The notes beneath the pieces were generated by a model that worked only from the letters and a program-made list of their open reading frames with translations, had not been told where the DNA came from and searched no databases. A stretch of DNA of 24,681 nucleotides from a virus. How positions within the stretch are numbered: position 1 is the stretch's first letter; each line of letters opens with the position of its first letter. The DNA lies in the IMG/VR virus record IMGVR_UViG_3300009034_000200, positions 1-24,681 of that record, one strand, 5' to 3'. Made by a program: the position numbers and the translations under genes. Positions 6,047-12,198 of the stretch are shown here, piece by piece.

Positions 6047-6918
6047 GAAAATTCCCGACAATATTTCTGCTTCTTTTACTGACAAGTTCAGTTTTCGGCC
6101 AATGGTCGGGCATGAAGCCGATGTTAGGCCGACAAGCCAATCGCGCACATCCACTCGCTCCTGATGCCGACTGCTTATTGATGAACGAAGGCTCAGGTAA
6201 TAAAGTCTCTGATTTGAGCGGGAATGGGAATAATGGAACACTTGTAAACGACACTCATTTTGTTACAGGCAAATTCGGTGGCGCCCTGGAGTTTGATGGA
6301 ACTGGGGATTATGTTACCGTTGCAGATAATCCTACCATTGATTTAGCAGGTAGTTTTACTATTTTGGTCTGGATTAAACCAGGAGATATTACTACCCAAC
6401 AGCGAATAGTTGCTAAAAATCTTGCTTATTATTTTGAGATAAATACGAGTAAACTGAGAACTTATTGTTATGGTCTGAGTGCTCCCGGCTATCATAGCTC
6501 GAATGGGGCGCCAACAATCAATGTTTGGCAACAAGTTGCGGTTACTTATGACGGAACCGCAATTAGGTTTTATTTCAATGGTATATCAGATGGCAGTGCA
6601 GTAGCAACAACTGGAAGCGTTACTAATACAGCTAACGCACTTACATTCGGGGGTGTTGGAATAGGACAACCCTATTTAGGACAAATCGACCATGCAATGA
6701 TTTACAACCGTGCCTTGTCTGCTTCTGAAATTGCCTTACTTTATCGAAAGCCGTTCTGCTTTATGGAACCTTCGTGGAATCCGATTTTATATGGTGCAAT
6801 AAGTGCGCCTTCGGTTGTTCCAACACCTTATTATTATCGAGCAGAGTTTTTTGGATTCGGCTTTGTTATCTTTACTGTTTTTTGTTTTATTATGGGAAAA
6901 AGAAAATGCGCCGCCTAA
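6043..6918 (+). CDS. LamG-domain protein with signal peptide and C-terminal membrane anchor
   Basis: The 291-aa protein starts with a signal peptide (MRKFPTIFLLLLLTSSVFG|QWSG). Residues ~42-235 form a LamG/concanavalin A-like lectin domain with its usual landmarks: LLMNEGSGNKVSDLSGNGN, GALEFDGTGDYVTV, FTILVWIKPG, VWQQVAVTYDG, RFYFNG, GQIDHAMIYNRALSASEIA. The tail has one hydrophobic helix (GFGFVIFTVFCFIMG) followed by KRKCAA, so the predicted topology is type I with the lectin fold outside the cytoplasm. LamG folds generally bind glycans or proteins, so a surface-binding role is likely. Alternatively the VPTP, helix, basic-cluster tail could act as a sorting tag. The start overlaps the previous stop by 4 nt. 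An internal Met23 could give an unexported form, but it has no visible ribosome-binding site. Confidence 0.9.
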   Translation: MRKFPTIFLLLLLTSSVFGQWSGMKPMLGRQANRAHPLAPDADCLLMNEGSGNKVSDLSGNGNNGTLVNDTHFVTGKFGGALEFDGTGDYVTVADNPTIDLAGSFTILVWIKPGDITTQQRIVAKNLAYYFEINTSKLRTYCYGLSAPGYHSSNGAPTINVWQQVAVTYDGTAIRFYFNGISDGSAVATTGSVTNTANALTFGGVGIGQPYLGQIDHAMIYNRALSASEIALLYRKPFCFMEPSWNPILYGAISAPSVVPTPYYYRAEFFGFGFVIFTVFCFIMGKRKCAA

Positions 6919-7859
6919 TATTCCTTTTAATAGTCTTATTGATGGCATCTAACTGCTGTGCCTTACAAAAGAATGTTGCAAGTCAGAAGTGGGTGGTATT
7001 TGCTTTTGACGATACTGACAACTCAGCCAAGACCGGCGATGCCGGTAATATTACAGCTAATCTGAGGATTGATGGTGCGGCGGCTGATGGCGTTGACGAC
7101 ACAAACCCTACAGAGCTTGAGGATGGATATTATATATTTGATTTAACCCAGGGTGAGACCAATGGCGATTACATCTTAATATGTCCTGCCAGCACAACGG
7201 CAAACATTCAGGTTATAGGCTGTCCAATGGCTGCCTGGACTATGCCACCTTATTTCTCTTCATTTTCCATAGATTCCAATGGAAGGATTGATGTGATAAA
7301 GATAGCTGGTACATCTCAGACAGCCAATGACATGTCGGGAGATATTGACGATATATTAACAGATACCAGTACAACCTTAGACGACTTTATAGATACTGAA
7401 ATTGCAGCTATAGTCGCAGCAGTTATTACTAATGCCGCCGGTACGGATATAGCCGCCGACATCATTGCTATCAAGGCTGAAACTGCGAGTATTTTGACTG
7501 ATACTGGAACAACCATCCCCGGTACGATAACAACGGCACAGAATGACCTTGATACTATAACAGGTGGAAGCGGTGTGCTTATAGATACCGATGCAGTTGA
7601 CGCCGATGCTTTGAAAACTGACGCAGTAAACGAGATATGGGCGAAGGCTATGAGTGATTTGGCTGCCGGTGCTCCAAGTGCAACGGCCTCTGTTCTTACT
7701 GCAATCAATTATCTATACGAGGCATGGCGAAACCAAACATGGGCAACATCATCAGAGATTGCAATATACAAAGATGATGCGTCAACGAAATTGGTTGAAT
7801 CAACAATATCAGACGATGGCACAACTTTTAAGCGCGGAGAGATGAGGAATCCTGACTAA
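6906..7859 (+). CDS. 317-aa low-complexity putative tail/fibre protein with signal peptide
   Basis: I place the start at ATG 6906, 13 nt inside the LamG gene, because GGGAAAAAG precedes it and a clean signal peptide follows (MRRLIFLLIVLLMASNCCA|LQKN). An upstream in-frame ATG at 6774 would fuse in the LamG tail read in another frame. The mature protein has a beta domain (KWVVFAFDDTDNSAKTGDAG, then NLRIDGAAADG, DGYYIFDLTQGE). A long Asp/Thr/Ala/Ile-rich region follows (IDDILTDTSTTLDDFIDTEI, then IIAIKAETASILTDTG). It ends in a small domain (AIYKDDASTKLVES, DDGTTFKRGEM). Similar Ala/Thr/Ile-rich regions occur in phage fibre-like proteins, but I cannot name a family. The stop overlaps the next start (TAATG). 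Confidence 0.87.
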   Translation: MRRLIFLLIVLLMASNCCALQKNVASQKWVVFAFDDTDNSAKTGDAGNITANLRIDGAAADGVDDTNPTELEDGYYIFDLTQGETNGDYILICPASTTANIQVIGCPMAAWTMPPYFSSFSIDSNGRIDVIKIAGTSQTANDMSGDIDDILTDTSTTLDDFIDTEIAAIVAAVITNAAGTDIAADIIAIKAETASILTDTGTTIPGTITTAQNDLDTITGGSGVLIDTDAVDADALKTDAVNEIWAKAMSDLAAGAPSATASVLTAINYLYEAWRNQTWATSSEIAIYKDDASTKLVESTISDDGTTFKRGEMRNPD

Positions 7860-8092
7860 TGGCCATAGATAGTCGTGACAAACGTGCTGCTGCAATATCG
7901 GCGGGGATACCATTTATTGTCATTACTCCTTTGGCGGATGGAACTATTAGTGCAGCCGACCGGCAAATGATAGCAGATGTTTATGTTGGCATCCCTGCTG
8001 GGGCCGCTGGTGAGACCATGCACGGCATGATGAGAATGATAAGAATGGTAAGGACTAAACTCCTGCCTTACGGCTCAATGTATATTGAATAG
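7859..8092 (+). CDS. 77-aa hypothetical protein
   Basis: TAATG overlap with the preceding gene. The product starts MAIDSRDKRAAAISAGIPFI, has SAADRQMIADVYVGIPAGAA in the middle and a Met/Arg-rich end (MHGMMRMIRMVRTKLLPYG). Proteins opening 'MAI..RDKRA..I..G.PF' are common small neighbours of phage structural genes, with no function known to me. No membrane segment or signal peptide is visible. Placement between the signal-peptide tail-like protein and the collagen-like protein suggests a minor virion or assembly part. Confidence 0.78.
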   Translation: MAIDSRDKRAAAISAGIPFIVITPLADGTISAADRQMIADVYVGIPAGAAGETMHGMMRMIRMVRTKLLPYGSMYIE

Positions 8093-8099
8093 GTGAATA

Positions 8100-8687
8100 A
8101 TGGGTACAGGAATAGATTTCAGGAAATCTGATGAGCAGTTAATAGCAACGGAAATTGCCAGGAATCTCAAGGTTAAAGACGGGAAACTGCTTTATCGCAA
8201 AATTGCAATACCAATAACATTGCCAGGGGAGAAAGGGCCAAAAGGCGATAAAGGAGAAGATGGTAAGGATGGCAAAGATGGTCGTGATGGCAGGAATGGA
8301 AAAAAAGGATTAAGAGGCGAACATGGCGAAAAAGGTTTAGCCGGTGCTAAAGGTGACAAAGGCGACAGGGGTGAACAAGGAAGACAAGGTGACAAAGGCG
8401 ACAGGGGAGAACAGGGTGATAAGGGACCAAAAGGCGACATCGGCCCCCAAGGCGATAAGGGTGAACGTGGTGAACAAGGTGTAGCCGGCAAAGATGGCAA
8501 GCCCGGCAGAACACCAAGAAAAGACGTTGATTATCGTGATGGTAAAGACGGCGAACCTGGCAAGTCAGCCGAGTTACCTGAATCCGAAAGCATCTTACTA
8601 CTTCTTGATGCAGACCTTGTTGTAGGTCCAACAGGCAAGGCTGCGCTTGAAAAGAAATTTCAGAATATAAAAGTATTAAAGGTATAA
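8100..8687 (+). CDS. Collagen-like fibre protein
   Basis: In this 195-aa protein, residues 43-138 are 32 uninterrupted Gly-X-Y triplets (GEKGPKGDKGEDGKDGKDG and similar), rich in Lys/Asp/Glu/Arg and containing few prolines. This is the bacterial/phage style of collagen triple helix, which relies on charge pairs rather than hydroxyproline. A 42-residue N-terminal cap (IDFRKSDEQLIATEIARNLK) and a C-terminal domain (ESESILLLLDADLVVGPTG, ALEKKFQNIKVLKV) flank the helix and may drive trimerisation or attachment. Phage collagen-like proteins are usually thin side or tail fibres. It has no signal peptide, unlike its neighbours. The underlying DNA is internally repetitive (GGTGACAAAGGCGACAGGG occurs twice, 8350-8408), so the triplet number may vary between relatives. 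Confidence 0.9.
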   Translation: MGTGIDFRKSDEQLIATEIARNLKVKDGKLLYRKIAIPITLPGEKGPKGDKGEDGKDGKDGRDGRNGKKGLRGEHGEKGLAGAKGDKGDRGEQGRQGDKGDRGEQGDKGPKGDIGPQGDKGERGEQGVAGKDGKPGRTPRKDVDYRDGKDGEPGKSAELPESESILLLLDADLVVGPTGKAALEKKFQNIKVLKV

Positions 8688-8690
8688 GCA

Positions 8691-10325
8691 GTGGCAACTG
8701 AAACTACAGCATTGGAATACATAGAGAGAATGGAGCAGTACGAGGCAGACCGCTCAAATTGGAATTCTCTGTATCAGGAATGCGCCGATTATGGCCTGCC
8801 GGGTGACAATCAGATAACGCACACACAGAATCCGGGCGAAAAGAGGGTCGATACCTTCCAAACAGAGGGTGAGAACTCAGTCATCCAGCTTGCATCAGGT
8901 CTTTACTCCTGGATGTTCCCAACGGATGCCAAGGCGTTTACTTTGAAGATTGACGATGAGCAGGCCGGAGATAAAGATGAAGTAAAGCAATATCTTAATA
9001 AGGTGACAGATACTGTTCACGAACACTTGATACAGAGCACCTTCAGGCAGACATTTTTTGAGAATTTGAAATCTCTGGGATGTTTCGGTACAAGCTGTTT
9101 ATATTCTGAGCCGGGCCGTACTCAACCAATTAACTATATAAGCTTTCATATAAAAGACTGTTTCGTTGACATTGACGAAGATGGCAATATAGATACAGTC
9201 TATCGCAGATTTGAGTACACCGCTCGTCAGGCGGTAAAGAAGTTCAAGGAAAAAAACCTTGGTACGACTGTTCTTAACGCCTACAAAGACAATAAACAGA
9301 GGCGCAAGAAGTTCAAGTTTATCCATATCGTAGAGCCGCGAGAAGGCGTTGACGGCAAGAACAGTGACCCTTTGACTATGGACATAAAGAGTATCTATGT
9401 ATGTCGGGATGATAAGTTAATTGTCCAAGAGAGCGGTTATCCTGAAATGCCTTACCAGATAACCAGGTTCGATAGGGATGCCAACGAGAAACTTGGGCGC
9501 TCACCGATGATGAAGATGCTGCCTGACATAAAGCAGCTCGGAGCAATGAATAAGGTACAGATAAAGGCGTGGGAGAAGATGTGCGACCCGCCCATCGTTA
9601 CTCCGGATGATGGAAGCATTTGGCCGCTTGCTACACAACCGGGCGGCGTAATTCATAAAATGCCGGGAGCTGATGACCCTGTATGGTTTGAGTTTAAAGG
9701 TAATCTTGTGGGCCTTAAAGATGCAATCGAAACAATAACACAAAAAATCAAGTCAGGGTTCTTTCTTGATTTGTTCGATGTTCTTGTGGATAGAAAGAAT
9801 ATGACGGCCACAGAGATAAGGGCAAGGATAGAGCAGCAGTTAAGATTTCTGACTCCTATTATCGGCAGACTTCAAAGCGAGCTATTCAATCCGATGATCC
9901 ACAGGGCCATAGGAATATTGGGAAGGGCGAAAAAGCTGCCTGATATACCTGAAGCAATAATGGACAAGGAATATACCATCGAATATCTCGGCCCGCTTGC
10001 CCTTGCAATGAAGACGCTTGAGACTCAGGGTTTCGTTATAGCGATGGAACAATTAAAGTCATTTGGCGAAATGGAACGGTATGAATATCTGGATAACTTT
10101 AATATTGACCAGATTAGCCGCGATTTGCCCAGAAACAACGGTGTACCGGCGACATGGCTGAACGGTGAGGAGGAAGTTGACCAAATAAGAAAGGAACGGG
10201 CGGCTCAGGATAATCTGGCAGCCCTTATGGAAAATGTGCCCGGTCTGGCAAAGGCACTTGGTGATATGAGCAAGAAACCCGAAGATGGCTCGATTACTCA
10301 GGGGATTATGGATGCAGCAGCTTAA
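8691..10325 (+). CDS. Portal (head-tail connector) protein
   Basis: This 544-aa protein has the layout of the T7/Bbp-type head-tail connector family. The N-terminal helical segment (ALEYIERMEQYEADRSNWNS) leads to 'QECADYGLP'. The conserved region DTFQTEGENSVIQLASGLYSW-MFPTD follows. The wing/stem part contains LGRSPMMKMLPDIKQLG and MNKVQIKAWEKMCDPPIVTP. The C-terminal MTATEIRARIEQQLRFLTP and LQSELFNPMIHRAIGIL are typical of this family. It forms the dodecameric ring through which DNA enters and leaves and to which the gp11-like adaptor binds. The start is GTG at 8691 after AAGG (8679-8682). No nearer ATG keeps the N-terminus. Its last 14 nt overlap a 40-aa ORF. Confidence 0.94.
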   Translation: MATETTALEYIERMEQYEADRSNWNSLYQECADYGLPGDNQITHTQNPGEKRVDTFQTEGENSVIQLASGLYSWMFPTDAKAFTLKIDDEQAGDKDEVKQYLNKVTDTVHEHLIQSTFRQTFFENLKSLGCFGTSCLYSEPGRTQPINYISFHIKDCFVDIDEDGNIDTVYRRFEYTARQAVKKFKEKNLGTTVLNAYKDNKQRRKKFKFIHIVEPREGVDGKNSDPLTMDIKSIYVCRDDKLIVQESGYPEMPYQITRFDRDANEKLGRSPMMKMLPDIKQLGAMNKVQIKAWEKMCDPPIVTPDDGSIWPLATQPGGVIHKMPGADDPVWFEFKGNLVGLKDAIETITQKIKSGFFLDLFDVLVDRKNMTATEIRARIEQQLRFLTPIIGRLQSELFNPMIHRAIGILGRAKKLPDIPEAIMDKEYTIEYLGPLALAMKTLETQGFVIAMEQLKSFGEMERYEYLDNFNIDQISRDLPRNNGVPATWLNGEEEVDQIRKERAAQDNLAALMENVPGLAKALGDMSKKPEDGSITQGIMDAAA

Positions 10326-10434
10326 ATTCGATGATAGAGTTCAATTATTTTGTTCGTTTCTTGCGATAGTTTTAGCTGTCATAGCTTTGATATTAAACTA
10401 TATAAACGAAATAGATATAGCCGAGTTACACTAA
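10312..10434 (+). CDS. 40-aa single-pass membrane peptide overlapping the portal end
   Basis: ATG 10312, 7 nt after GGGG (10301-10304), opens a 40-residue frame in a different phase inside the last codons of the portal. It ends at TAA 10432-10434, where the next gene's ATG begins (TAATG). It reads MQQLKFDDRV, then one continuous hydrophobic segment of about 20 residues (FCSFLAIVLAVIALILNYI), then an acidic end (NEIDIAELH). Coupling on both sides, a good ribosome-binding site and complete filling of an otherwise empty 108-nt gap support it. It could be a holin-like, spanin-like or membrane-docking peptide, but none of these can be shown. Confidence 0.6.
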   Translation: MQQLKFDDRVQLFCSFLAIVLAVIALILNYINEIDIAELH

Positions 10435-10697
10435 TGCCGCAGCTTAACGAGGAACAGAAAGCCGAAGTAATGCGCAGGATTGAGCGCTCTGCTGCTTTTC
10501 AGAGGACGTTCACCGGCAAGGACGGCGAGCTGGTATTGTCTGAACTAAAAAAGATGCGCAGGGGTTTTGACCCCGACCCATATATTAACGCATACAATAC
10601 ACGAATGAGAGATTTATTGGACTTTATTGATACTACAATGAGCCAGGATGTAGAAAGCGCCCGGAAAATCCTGGAAGAACAGAAGAAAGAGGAATGA
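10434..10697 (+). CDS. 87-aa helical hypothetical protein
   Basis: ATG 10434 overlaps the stop of the 40-aa peptide. An upstream in-frame TTG (10350) would translate the peptide's DNA in another frame and is rejected. The product (MPQLNEEQKAEVMRRIERSA, then FQRTFTGKDGELVLSELKKM, and a C-terminal helix ending ILEEQKKEE) is helical and charged. 'F.RTF....G..VL..L' followed by a region with a PxxxxxxxG.R..L.F/I pattern is seen in small phage proteins next to portals, sometimes called Bbp19-like. That similarity is tentative. It is probably a virion or assembly accessory. Confidence 0.8.
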   Translation: MPQLNEEQKAEVMRRIERSAAFQRTFTGKDGELVLSELKKMRRGFDPDPYINAYNTRMRDLLDFIDTTMSQDVESARKILEEQKKEE

Positions 10698-10698
10698 T

Positions 10699-10827
10699 AT
10701 GACAGTAAAAGGCAGAAGAGTCGTGCATTGTCACGGCAAAAACAAAAGTAAGACAATATCAAGGCATAGAACTCACAAAGCAGCGGTTAAGGCTCATAGA
10801 GCTATTCAAGCCAATAAGAAAAGGTAG
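10699..10827 (+). CDS. 42-aa basic, histidine-rich peptide
   Basis: ATG 10699 comes 1 nt after the preceding stop, with AAGAGGA upstream, and the frame ends at TAG 10825-10827. The product (MTVKGRRVVHCHGKNKSKTI, then SRHRTHKAAVKAHRAIQANK) has many Lys/Arg/His residues and almost no acidic ones. Short peptides with an 'H.T..KA..H/Q.RAI' helix are frequent in phage structural operons. A role in DNA or capsid contact is only a guess. It is the last gene before the terminator at 10854. Confidence 0.6.
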   Translation: MTVKGRRVVHCHGKNKSKTISRHRTHKAAVKAHRAIQANKKR

Positions 10828-10844
10828 TTAAGCTATAGCTTAAC
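10827..10844. repeat. Perfect 18-bp palindrome
   Basis: GTTAAGCTATAGCTTAAC is its own reverse complement across all 18 bases. It starts at the last base of the stop codon of the 42-aa gene and lies 9 nt before the terminator stem. As DNA it has the form of a dimeric-repressor operator. As RNA it gives at best a short-loop hairpin. Confidence 0.6.
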
Positions 10845-10853
10845 AAATTGAAC

Positions 10854-10875
10854 GCCCCGGAAACGGGGCTTTTTT
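10854..10875 (+). terminator. Rho-independent terminator between portal unit and scaffold/capsid unit
   Basis: A GCCCCG/CGGGGC stem (10854-10859 with 10864-10869) closed by a GAAA tetraloop is followed by six Ts (10870-10875). The scaffold ribosome-binding site (GAAAGGAA) starts about 6 nt later. No promoter fits between. Confidence 0.88.
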
Positions 10876-10893
10876 AATTGAAAGGAACTGAAA

Positions 10894-11736
10894 ATGTCTG
10901 ATCCCGCAAACTCACCAGCAGGTGACCCGGCCAACTCAGGCGATGCTGTAAGCGTTGTTGATGTTGACGGAAACTTTACTGAGAACTGGACTGAGCAGTT
11001 CGATGAGGCCGATCGGCCTACGTTGGAACGCTTTACAAAAACAGGATTTAAGAGTTTGGGCAAATCGTATGTAGATTTACAGCGGCAATTTAGAAGTCCT
11101 GATGATTATGTCAAGATGCCCAAAGAAGATTCATCAGACGACGAGAAGGCCGAATTTCACCGGAAACGAGGAGTGCCGGATGACGCTAAGGGTTACAAGT
11201 ACGAGCAACCGGAAACACTTCCAGAGATTCTCAGAAGTGATGAGGAAGAAATGGCGCTTTATTATCAATTAGCCAAGAGCGCCAACCTTACTCCTGCGCA
11301 ATTCAAGATTATGGCAGATGGACATTTTTCCAACATGGAGAAAGTTCTCGCTGCTAATGATTTGATTGCTGAAGATGAAAACCGAAAGGCCAACTCTGAG
11401 GCCGAGAAAACATTAAGGAAGAAATTCGGCAAGGCATACGAAGAGAGAGTGGCAAGGGCCAATGCCGTTATGCTAAAGTACGGCGGAGATGAAGCGGTGG
11501 CCGCCTTAGGGCTTGAGAACAATCCTCTGATGGTCGAATTCTTTGATAAAATCGCCGAGGACATGGCCGAGGACAGAATCAAGGGCATAACGCAAACGAC
11601 CGTTCCTACGAACCAGGCTTTAGATGAACAAATGAGAGAACTAAGAAAGCATCCCGCCTATTACAATAGCTCTCACCCGGAACACAAGGAAGTAATGGAA
11701 AAGAGAAAACAATTATCACTGCAAAGAACAGCATAA
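10894..11736 (+). CDS. Capsid scaffolding protein
   Basis: This 280-aa acidic protein lies directly upstream of the capsid gene region, where podoviruses encode the scaffold that guides procapsid assembly and then leaves. It has a disordered Pro/Ala/Asp start (MSDPANSPAGDPANSGDAVS), then ENWTEQFDE. The next segment is YVKMPKEDSSDDEKAEFHRK-RGVPDDAKGY, a pattern common in scaffold-like proteins ('P...DE..AF...LGVP..P..Y'). Long charged helices follow (LIAEDENRKANSEAEKTLRK, KFGKAYEERVARANAVMLKY). The tail HPAYYNSSHPEHKEVMEKRK is basic, as expected for the capsid-binding helix-turn-helix. Good AAAGGAA start signal. Identification rests on composition and position. Confidence 0.85.
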   Translation: MSDPANSPAGDPANSGDAVSVVDVDGNFTENWTEQFDEADRPTLERFTKTGFKSLGKSYVDLQRQFRSPDDYVKMPKEDSSDDEKAEFHRKRGVPDDAKGYKYEQPETLPEILRSDEEEMALYYQLAKSANLTPAQFKIMADGHFSNMEKVLAANDLIAEDENRKANSEAEKTLRKKFGKAYEERVARANAVMLKYGGDEAVAALGLENNPLMVEFFDKIAEDMAEDRIKGITQTTVPTNQALDEQMRELRKHPAYYNSSHPEHKEVMEKRKQLSLQRTA

Positions 11737-11748
11737 GGAGAAAAAGTA

Positions 11749-12042
11749 ATGGTATCCGACAGGCCGATTAAAATGTTCATCTACCAACCCCTCTATTTGA
11801 AGGGCAAGGGCGTTAAACCTGAGTATGTAAATTGCAAGACCTACAAATTCCCATACGCCAGAATAGAAGTAGGCGATGTATTCACAGGAGAGAAACGAGT
11901 TGCGGAATTTCTCAAGATGAAAGAACGCTCCGTAAGCAAGGTAGTATCGGTAACGTACAATTACGCCGACATGACCTGCGGCATAATACTCGAAGACAAG
12001 ATTTTCAATACAATGGAGAAATTAAACAAATATGTAAGTTGA
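11749..12042 (+). CDS. 97-aa hypothetical protein between scaffold and capsid
   Basis: A strong AAGGAGA precedes ATG 11749. The protein (MVSDRPIKMFIYQPLYLKGK, FPYARIEVGDVFTGEKRVAE, then KVVSVTYNYADMTCGIILED) looks like a compact alpha/beta or small beta-barrel fold, with no membrane or signal segment. I recognise no family. Lying between scaffold and capsid genes with a strong ribosome-binding site, it is probably made in quantity and could be a head accessory or assembly factor. Its stop is followed by a 156-nt non-coding leader of the capsid gene. Confidence 0.83.
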   Translation: MVSDRPIKMFIYQPLYLKGKGVKPEYVNCKTYKFPYARIEVGDVFTGEKRVAEFLKMKERSVSKVVSVTYNYADMTCGIILEDKIFNTMEKLNKYVS

Positions 12043-12198
12043 CCGCTGTGTAAGCGGAAAAGTTGCGCATAACGACCGGCCAACCCCGCAAGAGACCCGG
12101 CACCGAATCGCCGTCGAGCAGACGTTAAATGCAGGAAAGCCCCACTTGTGGCCAACCTTTCCGAATAAATGAAAACTTATTTTCGGAAAGGAAACACT
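12043..12198 (+). promoter_or_regulatory. Structured leader of the major capsid gene, possible RNA switch
   Basis: This 156-nt stretch holds no convincing ORF and looks richer in G+C than its surroundings. Visible structures are a 5-bp hairpin at 12043-12057 (CCGCT/AGCGG) and a short CGGC/GCCG stem (12098-12101 with 12110-12113). A strong 10-bp perfect stem pairs CCTTTCCGAA (12156-12165) with TTCGGAAAGG (12182-12191). The right arm of the strong stem contains the capsid gene's Shine-Dalgarno sequence (AGGA, 12189-12192). The left arm's CTTTCC (12157-12162) can alternatively pair with GGAAAG at 12134-12139, an upstream copy of the Shine-Dalgarno arm. This makes two mutually exclusive folds, one hiding and one freeing the ribosome-binding site. 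The pairing is seen directly, the switching is inferred. Confidence 0.6.

Noticed and set aside
6774-6905. Upstream extension of the 6906 gene to ATG 6774 (44 more codons).
   Set aside because: It reads the C-terminal part of the LamG gene in another frame, gives a Cys/aromatic-rich nonsense stretch and buries the clear signal peptide at 6906.
8192-8697. Long minus-strand frames opposite the collagen gene (proline/serine-rich, and Leu/His/Arg-rich).
   Set aside because: They are complementary-strand images of Gly-X-Y codons. The plus strand has a coherent collagen protein with a start signal and neighbours.
12169-12198. Extension of the capsid protein to ATG 12169.
   Set aside because: No ribosome-binding site, and the ten extra codons lie in the leader stem. 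ATG 12199 has GGAAAGGA at ideal spacing.
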